Counted from the stretch's first letter, positions 16,949-28,829 are shown. The stretch is DNA of 64,000 nucleotides from Paragyromitra xinjiangensis (GCA_038503065.1 JBCAMK010000017.1:1364001-1428000), one strand, 5' to 3'. Made by a program: numbers and translations. The notes: generated by a model from the sequence alone, not told the origin.

Positions 16949-19844
16949 CAAACTACCCGCCCTCTTGGAACAACTGGGCAGATTTCGTATCAACATCTAG
17001 ACTCTCAGATATATTATCTTCTGTGTCTGCCTCTATCTGAGTTTTCTTACGTCTACCTTTATTTACTTTTTAACATTGTTGTTGTTGATTAGTATAATTT
17101 CTGTTCTTGGTTGGTTTTATAGGTTATAAGTTTAAGTGTTGGTTGGAAAATATAAAAATGTTTTTATTTTTTCTTCTTTCTTATGTTAGTTTTGATTTAT
17201 TTAAGGAGGGTTGTTGGTTGGGTTTTATTAACGCCATAACTTCAGTTGCATGCGATATTCTTGTACCTTAAACAATGAAACTATGAGTTAACAAAAAAAA
17301 AAAAAAAGAGCCTGCCTGCCCTAGTAATCAAGCAATCAATCGAGCTATTACAACAGCACTTATCCAGAAACGACAAGTGATATTCCATGATCGACCCAGT
17401 AGTCTACCTGTCACGAGACGATATCTAGAGGGCTCTACTCCCTACTCGACCTTTCTCCTCTTGTCTAGATCGTCTTCATACTTAATATACACTCGCCTTC
17501 GTGTCTTGCCTTCGCTCTTCACAATCTTTCACGCTTGCATCTGGACTATAGCTCAAGGCCTTACAATACCAATAGGGTCCAGTCACCCCACAAATTTATA
17601 TTGGATCCTCCTCCTCTACCACAAGATAAGGTCCCTTAAATTACCTCTTACAAACATAAGGCATAATGTATACCCTGCTAATCTGTCGCAGGATCTAGCA
17701 CTATGAGATCTGACGTCACGAGAGCAAGCTGGAATTAGCCGCTTGAATTGGCTCAATCTGTATAAGGCATATGTAGGTTCTCGTAGCACCAAAAAGCAGT
17801 ATATCCGCTGCAGAAAATCGCCAATCCACACATGGCTTCATTTAGATACATCACTAAACCTTTTCATCCTATCACTCGATTCACTCTCAAAATCCAAGTT
17901 TATCTTGAGCTTCTTGAAGAACTCCGAAATCCTACTTGTGGCAATCAAACCATCCAAGATCCTAGAATATAGCTCCTGGGAACCTAGCTTAATTAACATT
18001 GCTAATGTAGCGGATTTCTGATTTGCTACTCAATCCAGTCAATGCGCCCGGAATCAAGCGAACCCTAACCCAATATTAATCAACCCCTCAAGACGCCCCG
18101 ACTGCGAGCTTTCCATTGGGTACTGGGACAGGCCTAAAAGTCAAGATCCTCGGTGCTCTGAATACGTATGATATGGTTCCTCAATGCTCATTCAAGGCAT
18201 GCGGCACCCTGGAGGATTGGAGCTAGGACTGACTGGGCCACAGGCCTAGTCATCTCGAGTAACCATAGCTTTGAGGACTAGATAAAAACCCTTGCTATTG
18301 GCTCTGTAACGGGGGTGGTCCTCTAGACAACTGCTAAGGCTAGGTAGGAAAACGGCCGTTGCTTATACTAAAGTCAGGCTGAGATCTTAAAGTATTTTCG
18401 TGCAGTATACTCAATAATCTTAAGGGCGGAACTCGGTAATTCTTGTCACTAGGTCTCTGGTTGAAGATGGAGAAGAGCAACTGGTGGCGGGGCTCGCCAG
18501 TACTTGTAGTACTGCATGCTCGCCGCCTCTACTCAGCTCTACTCAGCTGGGGGATCCGGTTAACCCTGAATCCTGTCAGTGATCATGGGCGGTTCCCTTC
18601 GGAAGTGTTCTCTCACATTCCGCTGGAGTTCTGCACCTCATGTGCAACCGCTCCTCATGCACTGCTCTACCAGTCAGGACTCTATGATCCGCCAGTGTCA
18701 CGGCTCGGGTAGTTTAGTTGTGGTTAGGATTATGCGTCGCAGGCTTAGTGTTGGGATTTCCTTATTCGGTTATGGGTTCATGTCGGTCGGGAGGTTTCGG
18801 TTGTGTTGCGTTTCTTTATCTGGTAGTGTTTGTTCGGTTGTGAGTCATGTTAGCGAGAAGGAAGGGTTTAGGGTTGATGGATTCATGGAGATAAATAGGC
18901 GAGCTGTTGGTGGTTTCTTCCCTTTCTTCTTCATCCTGTATCTTGTTTAATACACCTCGTATAAACCTTGACCCACGCCCACGTCCGTAACAATTCCTTG
19001 AACTTAGAGTATATTGTGTGGCGGATAGTCACCGTGCACTAAGTACCTGGTTGAGTTGCGTGATACCTGTGTTTCCTCGCCCCTGGACTCGTTCGTAACA
19101 GCCAGCCTAGTCCTGCAGGACTACTTGCATGGCGCTGATCAGTCCATAGTTGCGTCAGGTGTCCGCTAGAATAGTTCTCCCAGTTGCGCCGCCTATCAGC
19201 CATAGCTGGTGGGGCATGCACAGGTGGATTAGGAACTCAATCACATCTCTAAGTGTTTGATGTCATCGGAGATCTGCTACAGGCCCGTCAGCCTTAGCAC
19301 CTCCGGATGTTCCTAACCACCAGGTCAGCGGAGTACTGGTGTTCCCTAGCATGTGATAGCTACTCCACTCATGCTGGTCCTTGTACTTCTCCGTCTGCCC
19401 GGGTCTATCCTACCTTTCGCATGTAACAGCCTTGTGGGTCCGTTACAGGCTCAGCTAAACTCCACGAATCAGAAAGTTGGTTTAGCTTGGCCGCAGGTGG
19501 CGCCCAATACTCTCGATGCCAAGGAACGAAAATAGTGCTTCTGAGAGTGAGGCAAAATCTCGATCCGGGTGCTACCTATAGTTGAATGGTGTTTCCAAAC
19601 TGGCTCAGGCCTGCATGAAAGTGTACTCGTATTCTCGTGAGGTTTTTAAAACAGGCTGCCTCTGCATCCCATATAAATAGGTAGATCCAGAGCAACCCGA
19701 ATAGTATAAAAACGTCATGAGAATACGAGGTAGAAAAGTGATTTCGCACCACCAGTGGTACGAGCTTTTTGTATAAATAGTGCCGAGGGCAACAGCACCA
19801 CCACCACCCAATATTGTCCAAAGGTCTTACAGAGAAAGATTACT
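16949..19844. other. Intergenic DNA between inverted B LTRs, no gene recognised
   Basis: The segment has a T-rich run (about 17040-17290), a 15-base A run near 17294, and scattered short open frames of unrecognised, unrepeated sequence. I see no domain, tRNA or second LTR here. Confidence 0.6.
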
Positions 19845-19849
19845 GCCAG

Positions 19850-20867
19850 TGTTATACCTATGGCTATAGGCGTGCAGTGGTCTCCCTGTTACCCTACCTT
19901 CCATTTGGTCACCTTCCCGTCTTCGTTGGACCCCTCTGTGGCTGCCTGTTGCGATATTGGCCTTCCCAGCCTATTCCCAGGCAGTTACCCTGCCTTCCCC
20001 GGTTACCCGGCCGTTACCCTGCCTTCAGCAGCGAGTAGATCGAGAAGGGGGGACACCCGCAAAATATCCGCGTCCCGGAGACTAAAAGTAACCCTTTGGT
20101 CGTCAACGGCGCCCTTCCCGCGGAACGTGACCCGGAGGGTATGTATGAGAGGTCTTCATAGGGCAACTTGGGGCGCCGAGTCACGTGGGCTATTCGGATT
20201 AGTCATCAGAAGTCCCCTGCCAGCTACGGGGCTCCAAACACCAGCTGTCACAACAAAACGATATCGTGTAACCACGCCACTCGATCGATCGAGCGCAACC
20301 GTCGCAACCGTATCATCGCCACGTTGAACCGAGGCGATCTGAGGATCTTACTGAGCAGTGTAAGCGTCGGAAGTTGGAGATATCGAACTGAGATGGGATG
20401 TCGGATAAATGGATAAGCGAGTTAGTTCAATTTGTAATAGTAGATAGTTTAGTCCGTCGACCCAAGCTACAAAGAACACACAGTAGTAAAGAGGACGGGA
20501 TATAAATACTCTTGCATTGGACGTCAATTCTGAGTCGATCATCATCGAGGAAGAACGACCCTTATCAATATTATTTTATTCTGCAACATACTTTGTTCCG
20601 TGATAAATTCTCCATCGTATCGAGTTGTTTAGCGTAGAACGTGACTTCAACACTCGTGTCCTTCCTATTGAGAAAGTTCTTTCAACAGAACAGCCCCGAC
20701 CCTTATCTCGCTTAAACTATCGTTGCCTTTGTGCGGTTCATAAGAAGTTGTCAGGACGTGCGCTCGGGTATTGTGCTACGGATAGTAGCCGGTCGAGTTA
20801 CAGAGTCTAGAGAGCTATCTAAAGCTTCGCTTAGAATTCAGTAGTGGGGCGAAGTACCGGTCTTACA
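19850..20867 (+). mobile_element. Solo LTR of the element B family with 5-bp target duplication
   Basis: It starts TGTTATACC, ends CTTACA, and is 1018 bp. GCCAG at 19845-19849 is repeated at 20868-20872, the size expected for Ty3/gypsy integrase. No internal sequence is present, so two LTRs recombined after insertion. TATAAATA is at 20501. GTTACCCTRCCTT occurs at 19888, 19984 and 20013. Orientation is opposite to element B. An open frame of about 140 codons runs through part of U3 in both LTRs; it is probably incidental to low divergence. Confidence 0.95.
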
Positions 20868-20872
20868 GCCAG

Positions 20873-21680
20873 AAACTCAAGAAAACTTAGAATTTTTTTC
20901 TAACTTAATTGGATTCTTACTCATTGAGAAGTATTAGGTCAAAAATGGTTTGAAAGGGTGAAAAAATTACAGGATGATGGTATATACCCTACAAAAAATA
21001 TCTCAGAACATGGCAACGGGGCTCCCTCAACAGTCAAAAAGGACCATTTTTCTACATAAATTATTTTTTATTGCAGCTACAAAAATTCAAATAAATCACA
21101 GATTGATGTAAATCACCTAGCAAAACAGCTTTCCACTTTTAGCGAGGTTTGAATGTGGCACATGCCAAGCCTCCAATAAATCTAGGACCATTACAGCCCA
21201 TAAGACACGCAAGATATGAATCTTTTCTCTAGGTTCTAGTGATCCTTCTGTAATTTTTCTGCATTCTGAAATGTGGTTGTTGTGAAATAAAGCTGCATAA
21301 GAGCGGGTGGGTTTTGTGCCGTTTTCGCGCTACGATCGAAGGGATACCAGTATGCGACCCATATAACCAGTCTCAAGGCTCAAAACCACGGGCAGATCCT
21401 CGAATACTTAAGCCTTCTTCAAACCCGGCCTAACTCGACTGCAAGGCCTGAGACTTTACTCCTCTGTTGGCCAAAGTTATGTTGCTGCGCTATTTATAGT
21501 AGTCATTTTTTTGCCTTCTCAACTGGCTGAACTTTGCCACTCGCTGCTCTTCTTTGCTACTCCACTGGTATGCGCCCCCACGTGGACCTAGATCATTCAA
21601 TTACGAGCAGAGGCATATCTAGAGACACATGCGATATCGATCCTCTGCAGAACAGATGTTGCACAATCTCTGTCCATGCA
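20873..21680. other. Intergenic, no gene recognised
   Basis: AT-rich in its first 400 nt. No repeat, domain or RNA gene seen. The last 200 nt are the likely upstream region of the secreted-protein gene at 21749. Confidence 0.5.
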
Positions 21681-21683
21681 AAA

Positions 21684-21692
21684 CTATATAAG
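21684..21692 (+). promoter_or_regulatory. TATA box of secreted-protein gene 1
   Basis: CTATATAAG lies 57 nt before the ATG at 21749. Gene 3 of the same family has CTATATAAA at nearly the same distance, so both would have very short leaders. Confidence 0.5.
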
Positions 21693-21748
21693 TAACGAAA
21701 CTTTTCCCCGCTCAAGAGGTTAGGGGTTACGATTAAATTCCTTACAAC

Positions 21749-22843
21749 ATGCAACTCAGCCTAAGTTTTCTGTCTCAGGTGTCTTTGACCCTAGCGATTA
21801 TTCTAAAGCTAGCCGTTTGCAAGGCGATCGGTGGTCGAATCGTATCTCCGAGCGCAGGCCAGATTTTCAACACAGGAGATACCGTATTGATACATTGGCA
21901 GAATTTCCCTATAGCTAGCTATAGCTATAGCTATCCTAATCCCATACAACTTGCTCTAAGCCCTCGATTACAGAGAGCATCGTCAAAAAGTGTACCTCTA
22001 GGGGCTAACACGATCACCACCACACCCTCTGGATTCTTGAACTGGTTCATACCTACAGATTTTGATTTTTCCGATGATTATCAAATCGTTTTGATAGATC
22101 TAAACACCACCTATATTCTTTTGTCGGACTTCTTCGCTATTTCCCCAGAAATCCAAAATCCGAATCCAGCACTTACCACAGTCCCCTTCCAAGTATCAGC
22201 AATTTCATTCGCTTCAACAGCCCCAGTAGACATACCATACCCCCAGAACTCAACAGCATCCTCCGGTTCGATAACTGTCACGGCGATAACTGTCACGGGA
22301 ATCACACTCCCAGGTGTTTTGACCTCAACAGTATCCTCCGGCCCGATAAATGTCACGGCATTCGCAGCTACCTTGTCCTCAACAGGGTCCTCTGATCCGA
22401 TAACTGTCACGGCATTCGTAGCTCCCTTGACCTCAACAGCATCCCCCGGCCCGATAACTGTCACGGTATCCGCAGCACCTATTTCCTCACCAGACCTCTC
22501 GACCTCAACAGCATCCTCCGGTCCGATAACTGTCACGGCACTCGCAGCTCCCTTGACCTCAACAGCATCCTCCAGTCCGATAACTGTCACGGCATTCACA
22601 GCTCCCTTCACCTCAATAGCATACTCCAGTCTGATAACTGTCACGGCACTCGCAGCTTCCTCGACCTCAACAGCATCCTCCAGTCCGATAACTGTCACGG
22701 TATTCGCAGAACCTGTTTCCCCACCAGACCCCTCGACCTCAACAGCATCCCCCGGTCCGATAACTGTCACGGTACTCGGAGCCTCGGTGGATTTGACCCC
22801 CCCACTACCTTCCCCTAAAATACCTACCTCTTTAATACTTTAA
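21749..22843 (+). CDS. Secreted Ser/Thr-rich repeat protein with Kre9/Knh1-like N-terminus
   Basis: 364 residues from ATG 21749. A signal peptide (1-26, core LAIILKLAVC) precedes a domain at about 29-120. It starts IVSPSAGQIFNTGDTVLIHW, the usual opening of the Kre9/Knh1 family (Ser/Thr-rich GPI-anchored fungal cell-wall proteins). From about residue 170 there are seven or so 18-residue units of type TSTASSGPITVTALAAPL, likely O-glycosylated. Two units carry an extra 8-9 residues. There is no GPI signal or membrane segment before the stop. However, beyond TAA 2841 of this stretch (22841-22843), the same frame encodes a hydrophobic segment (see next entry), so the stop may have removed an anchor. 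A 6-bp ATAGCT repeat near 21915 encodes SYSYSY. The signal peptide is shared with the genes at 23996 and 26339. Confidence 0.8.
   Translation: MQLSLSFLSQVSLTLAIILKLAVCKAIGGRIVSPSAGQIFNTGDTVLIHWQNFPIASYSYSYPNPIQLALSPRLQRASSKSVPLGANTITTTPSGFLNWFIPTDFDFSDDYQIVLIDLNTTYILLSDFFAISPEIQNPNPALTTVPFQVSAISFASTAPVDIPYPQNSTASSGSITVTAITVTGITLPGVLTSTVSSGPINVTAFAATLSSTGSSDPITVTAFVAPLTSTASPGPITVTVSAAPISSPDLSTSTASSGPITVTALAAPLTSTASSSPITVTAFTAPFTSIAYSSLITVTALAASSTSTASSSPITVTVFAEPVSPPDPSTSTASPGPITVTVLGASVDLTPPLPSPKIPTSLIL
22320..22790 (+). repeat. 54-bp coding tandem repeats
   Basis: Units of 54 bp encode 18 residues each around a conserved GPITVT core. Two units carry an insertion (SSPDLS and SPPDPS types). 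The underlying DNA core CCGATAACTGTCACGG is nearly invariant, implying recent expansion or conversion. Confidence 0.9.
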
Positions 22844-22939
22844 ACTTCGAATTTAAAAGGTTCTCCTACCCTTTCAACAGCCATCGGCGGAATTTCCGGT
22901 GGTTCTCTAGGCGCCATCGTCATTATCCTCCTAGCATAG
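22844..22939 (+). other. In-frame hydrophobic extension after the stop of the 21749 gene
   Basis: In the same frame as the upstream gene, 31 codons run from just after TAA 22841 to TAG 22937 and include AIGGISGGSLGAIVIILLA. This matches the glycine-rich start of the membrane segment of the gene at 26339 (AIGGCLVTIIFFLLGY). It may be a lost anchor, or be reached by readthrough. A GT-AG intron ending at 22880 would not keep this frame from the two nearest GT sites. Confidence 0.55.
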
Positions 22940-23995
22940 ACGTGAAGGCATGAGGGAGTCGCAGGTAAATATGCTAGGTATTGAGGCACTGGCTTCAGGA
23001 CAGTGATTTGGGTGGGGGTTTTCTTTTCTAAAATACAGTTTTAAGACCTAGGTCTGCAGATATTGAAACCGCGGTTAGATTGTTGTGGATCTTTTCTTTT
23101 ATCCCCATTATTTATGGTTTGGGTGCCCGGTATAGTATATTCAGAATTGAAACTCTGAAGACACCCTATATTTGCGGGGGAAATAATTTACTCTTCAGTG
23201 AGGATATTAAAGTTGGTATCTCGTGTTCCGAGACTTAGGAGGCAAGTATCAACTCTTATGAGGCCTGGCGAACGCGCGAGACACCTTTAATAGAAGTAAA
23301 TGACATGTGTAAAGCAACTATCAATAAGATCAGAACTATACAGTTGCGTTCTAAAAGCCTTTGCATCCCTGGCAACGGCCTGGAGATACCACAGTCAGGT
23401 AATTACTATATAAACCAAGCTAGATAACAGCAATTAAGAAAAAAGGCTTATGCGGGTAGACATACCAGATAAAATACCATCCTTTATACGGTCGCCTGCC
23501 CAAATCACAGCCTAAATTCGCTGGTGATTAAGGCGGTAGTGAGAAGGGTGCAAAGATTTTTCGGAACGCGGCTGTACGTGGAATCAAAGAAGCCCTTCGC
23601 CCCACTAAGCTTTTTGGGCTTGCTTCCCCGGAAACTTCCATCTATGCATGGTCATCCACATGCAGTAGCAATGCCCAGTCACCATTGCAAGACATTACTT
23701 CGCTACTCTCGCCAATCCGTACTACATTGTGAGGTGTCACGATTCCAATGTAACGAGAACAAGCAACAGGCACATGTGCCAAGGGCTGTGCAAAACCCCT
23801 TCAACCCAATCATTTGCCGTATATTTTACTACCCCCATATGTCGCACAACATAATAAATATTTGTAGATTGTTTTTTTCTCCATCAAGGCTGAGTAACTT
23901 CAGGAACTACAAAACTCTAGGATTTATCATTAGGATCAAGTCTGATCCGAACCAGAGAAACTTCTTGCACAAAGAGCTGAAGCTCCCGCAACAAC
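22940..23995. other. Intergenic, no gene recognised
   Basis: No protein domain is seen. CTATATAAA near 23405 resembles the TATA boxes of the flanking genes but is almost 600 nt from the next ATG. An open stretch from 23524 overlaps the next gene in another frame and is not convincing. Confidence 0.5.
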
Positions 23996-24490
23996 ATGCG
24001 ACTTCAGCTTTGCGTGTCCCTAGCTATAGCCATCATCCTAAAGTTGGCTACTTGCGAAGCCCAGCGTGTCGACCCCTCCATCAGCACCTCCATAGTCCCC
24101 AGTAATACCATCACCTCTACCTCCCCCGCTATCCCCGCTTCAGTCGCTTCAGTTTCCACCGTATCCCCATCTTCTTCAAGCCCCACGGCTTCCACGCCTG
24201 TAGCTCCTGCGGCCTCTACTACTTACTCCAATACTGGCTTTCTAACTGTCACAAAAACCCTCGAAACTGCCGCTACTACTACCAGCCCGAACGCTTCCCC
24301 TACACAATCCCCCGCTCCAGCAAAGAATTCCGTCTGGAGGGCAATTGTCGCCGAAACCGTTGGAAGTTTTTTATCCTCCGTCCTTCTCTGTATTCTCCTT
24401 TACGTCGCGTTGCGTTGCGGGTTCTTCAAATGGTTGGAGCGTTTTTATGTTAAGGTGGGGAAAAAATTTAGCAGGAGGAACGCTGGTTGA
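23996..24490 (+). CDS. Small type-I membrane Ser/Thr/Pro-rich protein
   Basis: 164 residues. The signal peptide (1-22) has the core AIAIILKLATC, almost the same as in the genes at 21749 and 26339. Residues about 23-112 are Ser/Thr/Pro/Ala-rich with no cysteine, typical of an O-glycosylated stalk. A membrane segment (about 118-140, VGSFLSSVLLCILLYVAL) is followed by a short basic tail (KWLERF, KVGKKFSRR), giving an outside-N, inside-C orientation. No catalytic domain is seen. It is likely a cell-surface protein of unknown function. Confidence 0.7.
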   Translation: MRLQLCVSLAIAIILKLATCEAQRVDPSISTSIVPSNTITSTSPAIPASVASVSTVSPSSSSPTASTPVAPAASTTYSNTGFLTVTKTLETAATTTSPNASPTQSPAPAKNSVWRAIVAETVGSFLSSVLLCILLYVALRCGFFKWLERFYVKVGKKFSRRNAG

Positions 24491-26280
24491 AGCCGATAAT
24501 GAGGATGGGTGTGTGGTGTTGAGATACTAGTTGTAGAATGATGTGAGTTTAGACGAAATGATATCATGTCTTATGGTAATATTGGCTTGTAGCAATAAAA
24601 ACTGGAGTTGAGGCTTTGTGGATCAGTCTTTTTCCCATTTATCTTCGTCGTTCATCTATTTTCTAGACCTTCACTTCCCTGGATCGGAGCTGTTCAGTCA
24701 GATACAGGCTAATACTATCTTAAATTGATGGGTAAAAGGAGGAACTGAAGTTCACTATAACATAACCTCGTTCTTGGATCCTCGTTGGTCTATGCTTACC
24801 TGGTCAGCGAAATCCTTGAATATGTTGCTGAAACTTAAAGGTGAGGCTGTGAGGTACAGTTCTCCCAAGCAGCTCGGATTGGAGCCATATCCATTGCACG
24901 TTTGAATGTCACCTACGGCCCTCGACCATGGTCTACTAAGGACTCAGACCGCAAAAGTTAGATATTCCTTAGCCAGCGCCTTTGTGCTTTAGATGTATAG
25001 GAGGTAACCTGTGGTAAGCCGACGGACAAAAGATGATGAGAGTTTTTACCAAATGACGGACTGAATGTGGCTGTAGGAAGGATTTCAGGAAGTAGAGTTG
25101 TCCGTTAGAAGTGCTTGCGAATGAAACGGTATTCGGAGGAAACTATGGAGAGTTAGTTCCTCGCGAAGATGTATTACTAGAGGACGATCTAGTCACCAGG
25201 GTGTATGCGGGGTAGCAAGAGGTCTATCTATTGGGTACCATGTGATCTCCGTCTATTCGAACGGTTGCCAAGAGCCGTAGCTACCTCCATAACAGGAATC
25301 AGCCTTTCTTGAGGGGTAGCACAGAGCCCCGACATGCAAACTGGCCATTTAGGGAGGGGATCAAGCCAGATACCAGGCAAAAGTGTTTGTATTTCACATA
25401 GAAATAGCAAGCCACCTACTTAACAATCGATCGACTAAACCGAGATTATACGGTAGAGTCGCTCCTAGATCCTAGATGTGATAAGCTTGGGGTATGACAA
25501 AGTTCACTCAAAATTGAGGATAGCCAGAAGAAAAGCCCAAGGGATACAGACAATACCTGTACGCAATGAGGATCCTAACAGCTGGATGGAAATGAGATTC
25601 GGTGTTATCGATCCTCACTTTCGATTTCTTGAAGAATTCGTCATATCCTCAATTTCATCACGCCCAGGAGCGACTCTACCATAAAGGTTAGTATTCCTTT
25701 TTCCCCCTTTCCACCCCTCTCTTTTGATTCACTAAAATAACAAACTTATCTTATTACGGCAGATATATTTGCTGTTTACTCAACTATCAAGCTTCTTACT
25801 TCCCTTGGCAGCGTCACACAAGATCGGATTAGCAGATCTGGCGGGCCGAGCCGAGTTGCGTGCGGAACAAGCGCTAAATGAACCTTGCAAGACCACGCCT
25901 TTACTTTTAAATATCACTTACATCCCAATTAACTGAGACCTTGCGCTGGGGGCAGAAAAACTCAATCTCACTTACCGACACTCTCGATGTGTCTTAGACC
26001 AGATCCAACAGAGATCACACCAAGCTCTTAACCAACACAATGACATCTTCAGGGTGCTACCTTCCCCTAAAAACCCATTGATAGGGGTACTGTGGCCAGC
26101 GTGACACCAAAAAAACGTGACGATCCTAGGGGTTTGAGACATTAGTGAACGCCACCAACCCCAGCAAATTTCCGATACTGCCACACAGCCAAACTCAATC
26201 CCAGCGGGAGGCATATATACGATGATGCTAAATCAAGTGAGTCTTCTCCGTTCGCAATTCAGGGGTATCCGGACACATAA
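24491..26280. other. Intergenic, no gene recognised
   Basis: About 1.8 kb without a convincing open frame or domain. The last 60 nt lead into the TATA box of the gene at 26339. Confidence 0.5.
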
Positions 26281-26284
26281 CAGC

Positions 26285-26292
26285 TATATAAA
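26285..26292 (+). promoter_or_regulatory. TATA box of secreted-protein gene 3
   Basis: TATATAAA, preceded by GC, lies 47-54 nt before the ATG at 26339. Spacing is close to that of gene 1. Confidence 0.5.
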
Positions 26293-26338
26293 CATTAGGC
26301 TCGCCACAAAATGACTGGTGATTGCAGCTTCCAGCAAA

Positions 26339-27220
26339 ATGTGGCTCCGTCTAGGCCTTCTGGCCATTATTCTAAAGCTAGCTGCTTGCGATGACATTAA
26401 CTATAGCACTTTTGACGCTGCTGCTCTCTCTTCTGCTTCTGTATCTGCCCTCTCTGTCTATCATTCTGCAAGCGATGCCCTCCAGGGATACGACGGTTCT
26501 GATACAATCGCTATTGATTCCGGAATTTCCGTCGCAAATTCCGCCTTCTCTGCCCTCGAGCAAATCTCATCCGCATCTGTTTCTCTCTCCGCAGCCTCCG
26601 CCGTCTCTGCCGTCGCCTCTGCAGCTGTTGCTTCATACATAGCAACTGCTACTACCGCCGCTTCACCCTCTCTCCGAACCCCTACTTCTACAGCTTCGTC
26701 CCAAAGCATAAACACCTCTCAACCAGAACCTACTCAAGCAACACAAACTACAACACCCCAGTCACATTCATCTTCAACAACAGTTATTAGCGGAGCTATT
26801 GGAGGCTGTTTAGTCACCATTATCTTCTTCCTCCTAGGGTACATTGGAAATCGTCGGGGTTGGTTCGCCGGTTGCCTCGGGAAAAGGGAAGAGCAAAAGA
26901 AGAGGAGTGATGGGGCCGCGGCCGAACTGTATTCAGGAGAAGGACTTGGTCGTGCGGAACTAAGCGAAGGGACTGAGGTGAAAGAAATCGAAGAGTTCGG
27001 GAAAGGTTGGCGTGGACACATTCATGAGGTGGAAGCTCCCTGTGAGTTGCCGGGGAGTCTACCGAGCGCTGGGTGGGGCGGGAAGAGCGGAGGTCTTGGA
27101 CACGCCAAGGGGCTTGAGGTGGATGATTGTTCTAAGCGGGACGAAAAGGTCACGATAGCGGAATTGGGCGAAGGTAGAGAGAGGGAGAAGCTGGTAGACA
27201 TCGAGAAGGGGTCAACTTAA
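26339..27220 (+). CDS. Type-I membrane protein, Ala/Ser-rich ectodomain and charged tail
   Basis: 293 residues from ATG 26339; a GTG further up at 26318 is not a credible fungal start. The signal peptide (1-18, core LAIILKLAAC) matches the two upstream paralogues, including 17 identical bases with gene 1. The ectodomain is Ala/Ser-rich and predicted helical (about 30-110), then Thr/Ser/Gln-rich (110-147). The membrane segment at about 148-170 (GAIGGCLVTIIFFLLGY) is followed by GNRRGW as a stop-transfer signal. The roughly 120-residue cytoplasmic tail is Glu/Lys/Gly-rich. This layout resembles fungal cell-wall stress sensors of the Wsc/Mid2 type, but without a WSC cysteine domain, so a sensor role is only a suggestion. 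Confidence 0.75.
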   Translation: MWLRLGLLAIILKLAACDDINYSTFDAAALSSASVSALSVYHSASDALQGYDGSDTIAIDSGISVANSAFSALEQISSASVSLSAASAVSAVASAAVASYIATATTAASPSLRTPTSTASSQSINTSQPEPTQATQTTTPQSHSSSTTVISGAIGGCLVTIIFFLLGYIGNRRGWFAGCLGKREEQKKRSDGAAAELYSGEGLGRAELSEGTEVKEIEEFGKGWRGHIHEVEAPCELPGSLPSAGWGGKSGGLGHAKGLEVDDCSKRDEKVTIAELGEGREREKLVDIEKGST

Positions 27221-28829
27221 GTGAGGTTTGGGATTATAATTGAGCCGGTCATGGGTGTGTAAGCTAGCAGAGCTCCAGGTGTAGCCAGAAAGATAGAGTT
27301 GTAAATGGCTTTGTTTTTGCGTTTCGAGTATAATATAAACCTGTGGCATTAGTCGCCACAGAACAGGGATTTGTGGGTCTTGTTTTTTCTTTTCTCGTTT
27401 CTATTCCTATTGTTTTTTTCCCTCCTCTATCGGCACTGCGTCATATCTCAGATTCCCAGGTTCAGATCTTGTGCCATTCACACTTAAAATATCTCGAAAT
27501 GCGGCCTTTCATTGTTGGATATTTACTTCCTTTCGTGCCGCTTCCGGCCTTTCTCCATCCATTTGGCTCCTCCTTTCTCCACCTACGTAGGGCTTCTATA
27601 GCATACGTAGGCTTTTCTGCTGTTCAGGCTTCTCGTTATTCCTTATTGATTTGGTCTTCTTTGGCTGTCAATTATTTAGTCAGCTGCTTTAGGCCGGAGG
27701 CGTTGACCGGCAAGGTATATTGTGGAAAGACTCTGATTGGTTGAATACTTGTATATATACGGAGGCTTTCTGCCTCTTCTCCTTTCCTCTCTTCTCTCTA
27801 TCAAGCCTTCCACAGAAGCAACGAATATCACCTTATTACTTCATTCATCCAGGTAATTCAACCGAGTGATACACTATGAATCACCAGGGGGCAGTTAGGT
27901 CATAAATTATCACTCGCTATTAGTAAATCCTCCCTTTATCACTCTGTAGAAGATCCGAGGAAGTTTATAAGTGCTACATAGTGTTTAAATGACGGTTGGT
28001 GATGGGGAGGGTGCCTAAATATGGGCGAAAAACTCGATTATACTACCCTCAAGCTTGATCGACGAAATATTGTAAAGCTACCTACCTGCAGAAGGGATCG
28101 ATCCAGGAATGGTATTTCTGACGGAGGGGCAATGCAACAGCTACTAATCGGGTATCCACGACCGGATGAGAGCACACAACGGATTACCTTGTACGCCACT
28201 AACGGTAACGCTGCCCCCGACTTCAGAATTGGAGAACCAATGGCCTTGCACTATGAATCCGACTCATTGGTCTTGAAAAGACGCGACCTTGCTTTAGCTT
28301 GGTGGCTGGGGGCGGTTTCACGTCTCTGCGTTCACAAACACCCAGACGGTTTATTCCACTTAGCCTGCCCCCTATCCTGTGCGTGTTATGCACTACAAGT
28401 AGGATATTTTTACTTATTGTGAGATTACTAGGAGAAGCCACAAGTGTGCCGTAACCGCAAATGTATAAACGCTCGCTTCGGGGGTGCACGGTACTATACC
28501 GAAAAGAACCGTCTCAGCCACGCAGAAGGGGTGCCTGAAATTCGCTTTGACCTATTTGACCAGTACGATAACTTGATCGTCTTGGATCTGTGACTTTGTG
28601 GATCGTGGGACAGGTTTAAGAAAGAGATGATCAATACCCCTTTTTCCCTTGACGTTGCTACACACGATCTAGATACATGCCCCCCACGTGGTCATGCAGA
28701 AAATGGGTCCAGCGGACTATTTGCCAAATTTGGTCAGTCTATCTAAGCAAAAAAGACCACGCTTCTAGTGTTTTATCTTGGGGGTCAAATTTTTCCAACG
28801 GTACACATAACTTCGGCAACGCTGACCTA
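27221..28829. other. Intergenic with a possible core promoter, no supported gene
   Basis: TATATATA near 27755, followed by a CT-rich leader (about 27775-27800), looks like a fungal core promoter, but the next open frame (28021-28422, 133 codons) has no recognisable sequence and unconvincing composition. I do not call a gene. Confidence 0.4.

Noticed and set aside
19755..20327. 190-codon open frame as a gene
   Set aside because: It lies in the U3 of the solo LTR; the same frame in the B LTR differs by in-frame repeat number and it has no domain.
22111..22770. 219-codon frame antisense to the 54-bp repeats
   Set aside because: It exists only because the repeat unit is a multiple of three; no start context or domain.
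28021..28422. 133-codon open frame as a gene
   Set aside because: No recognisable family, random-looking composition, no introns or clear promoter spacing.
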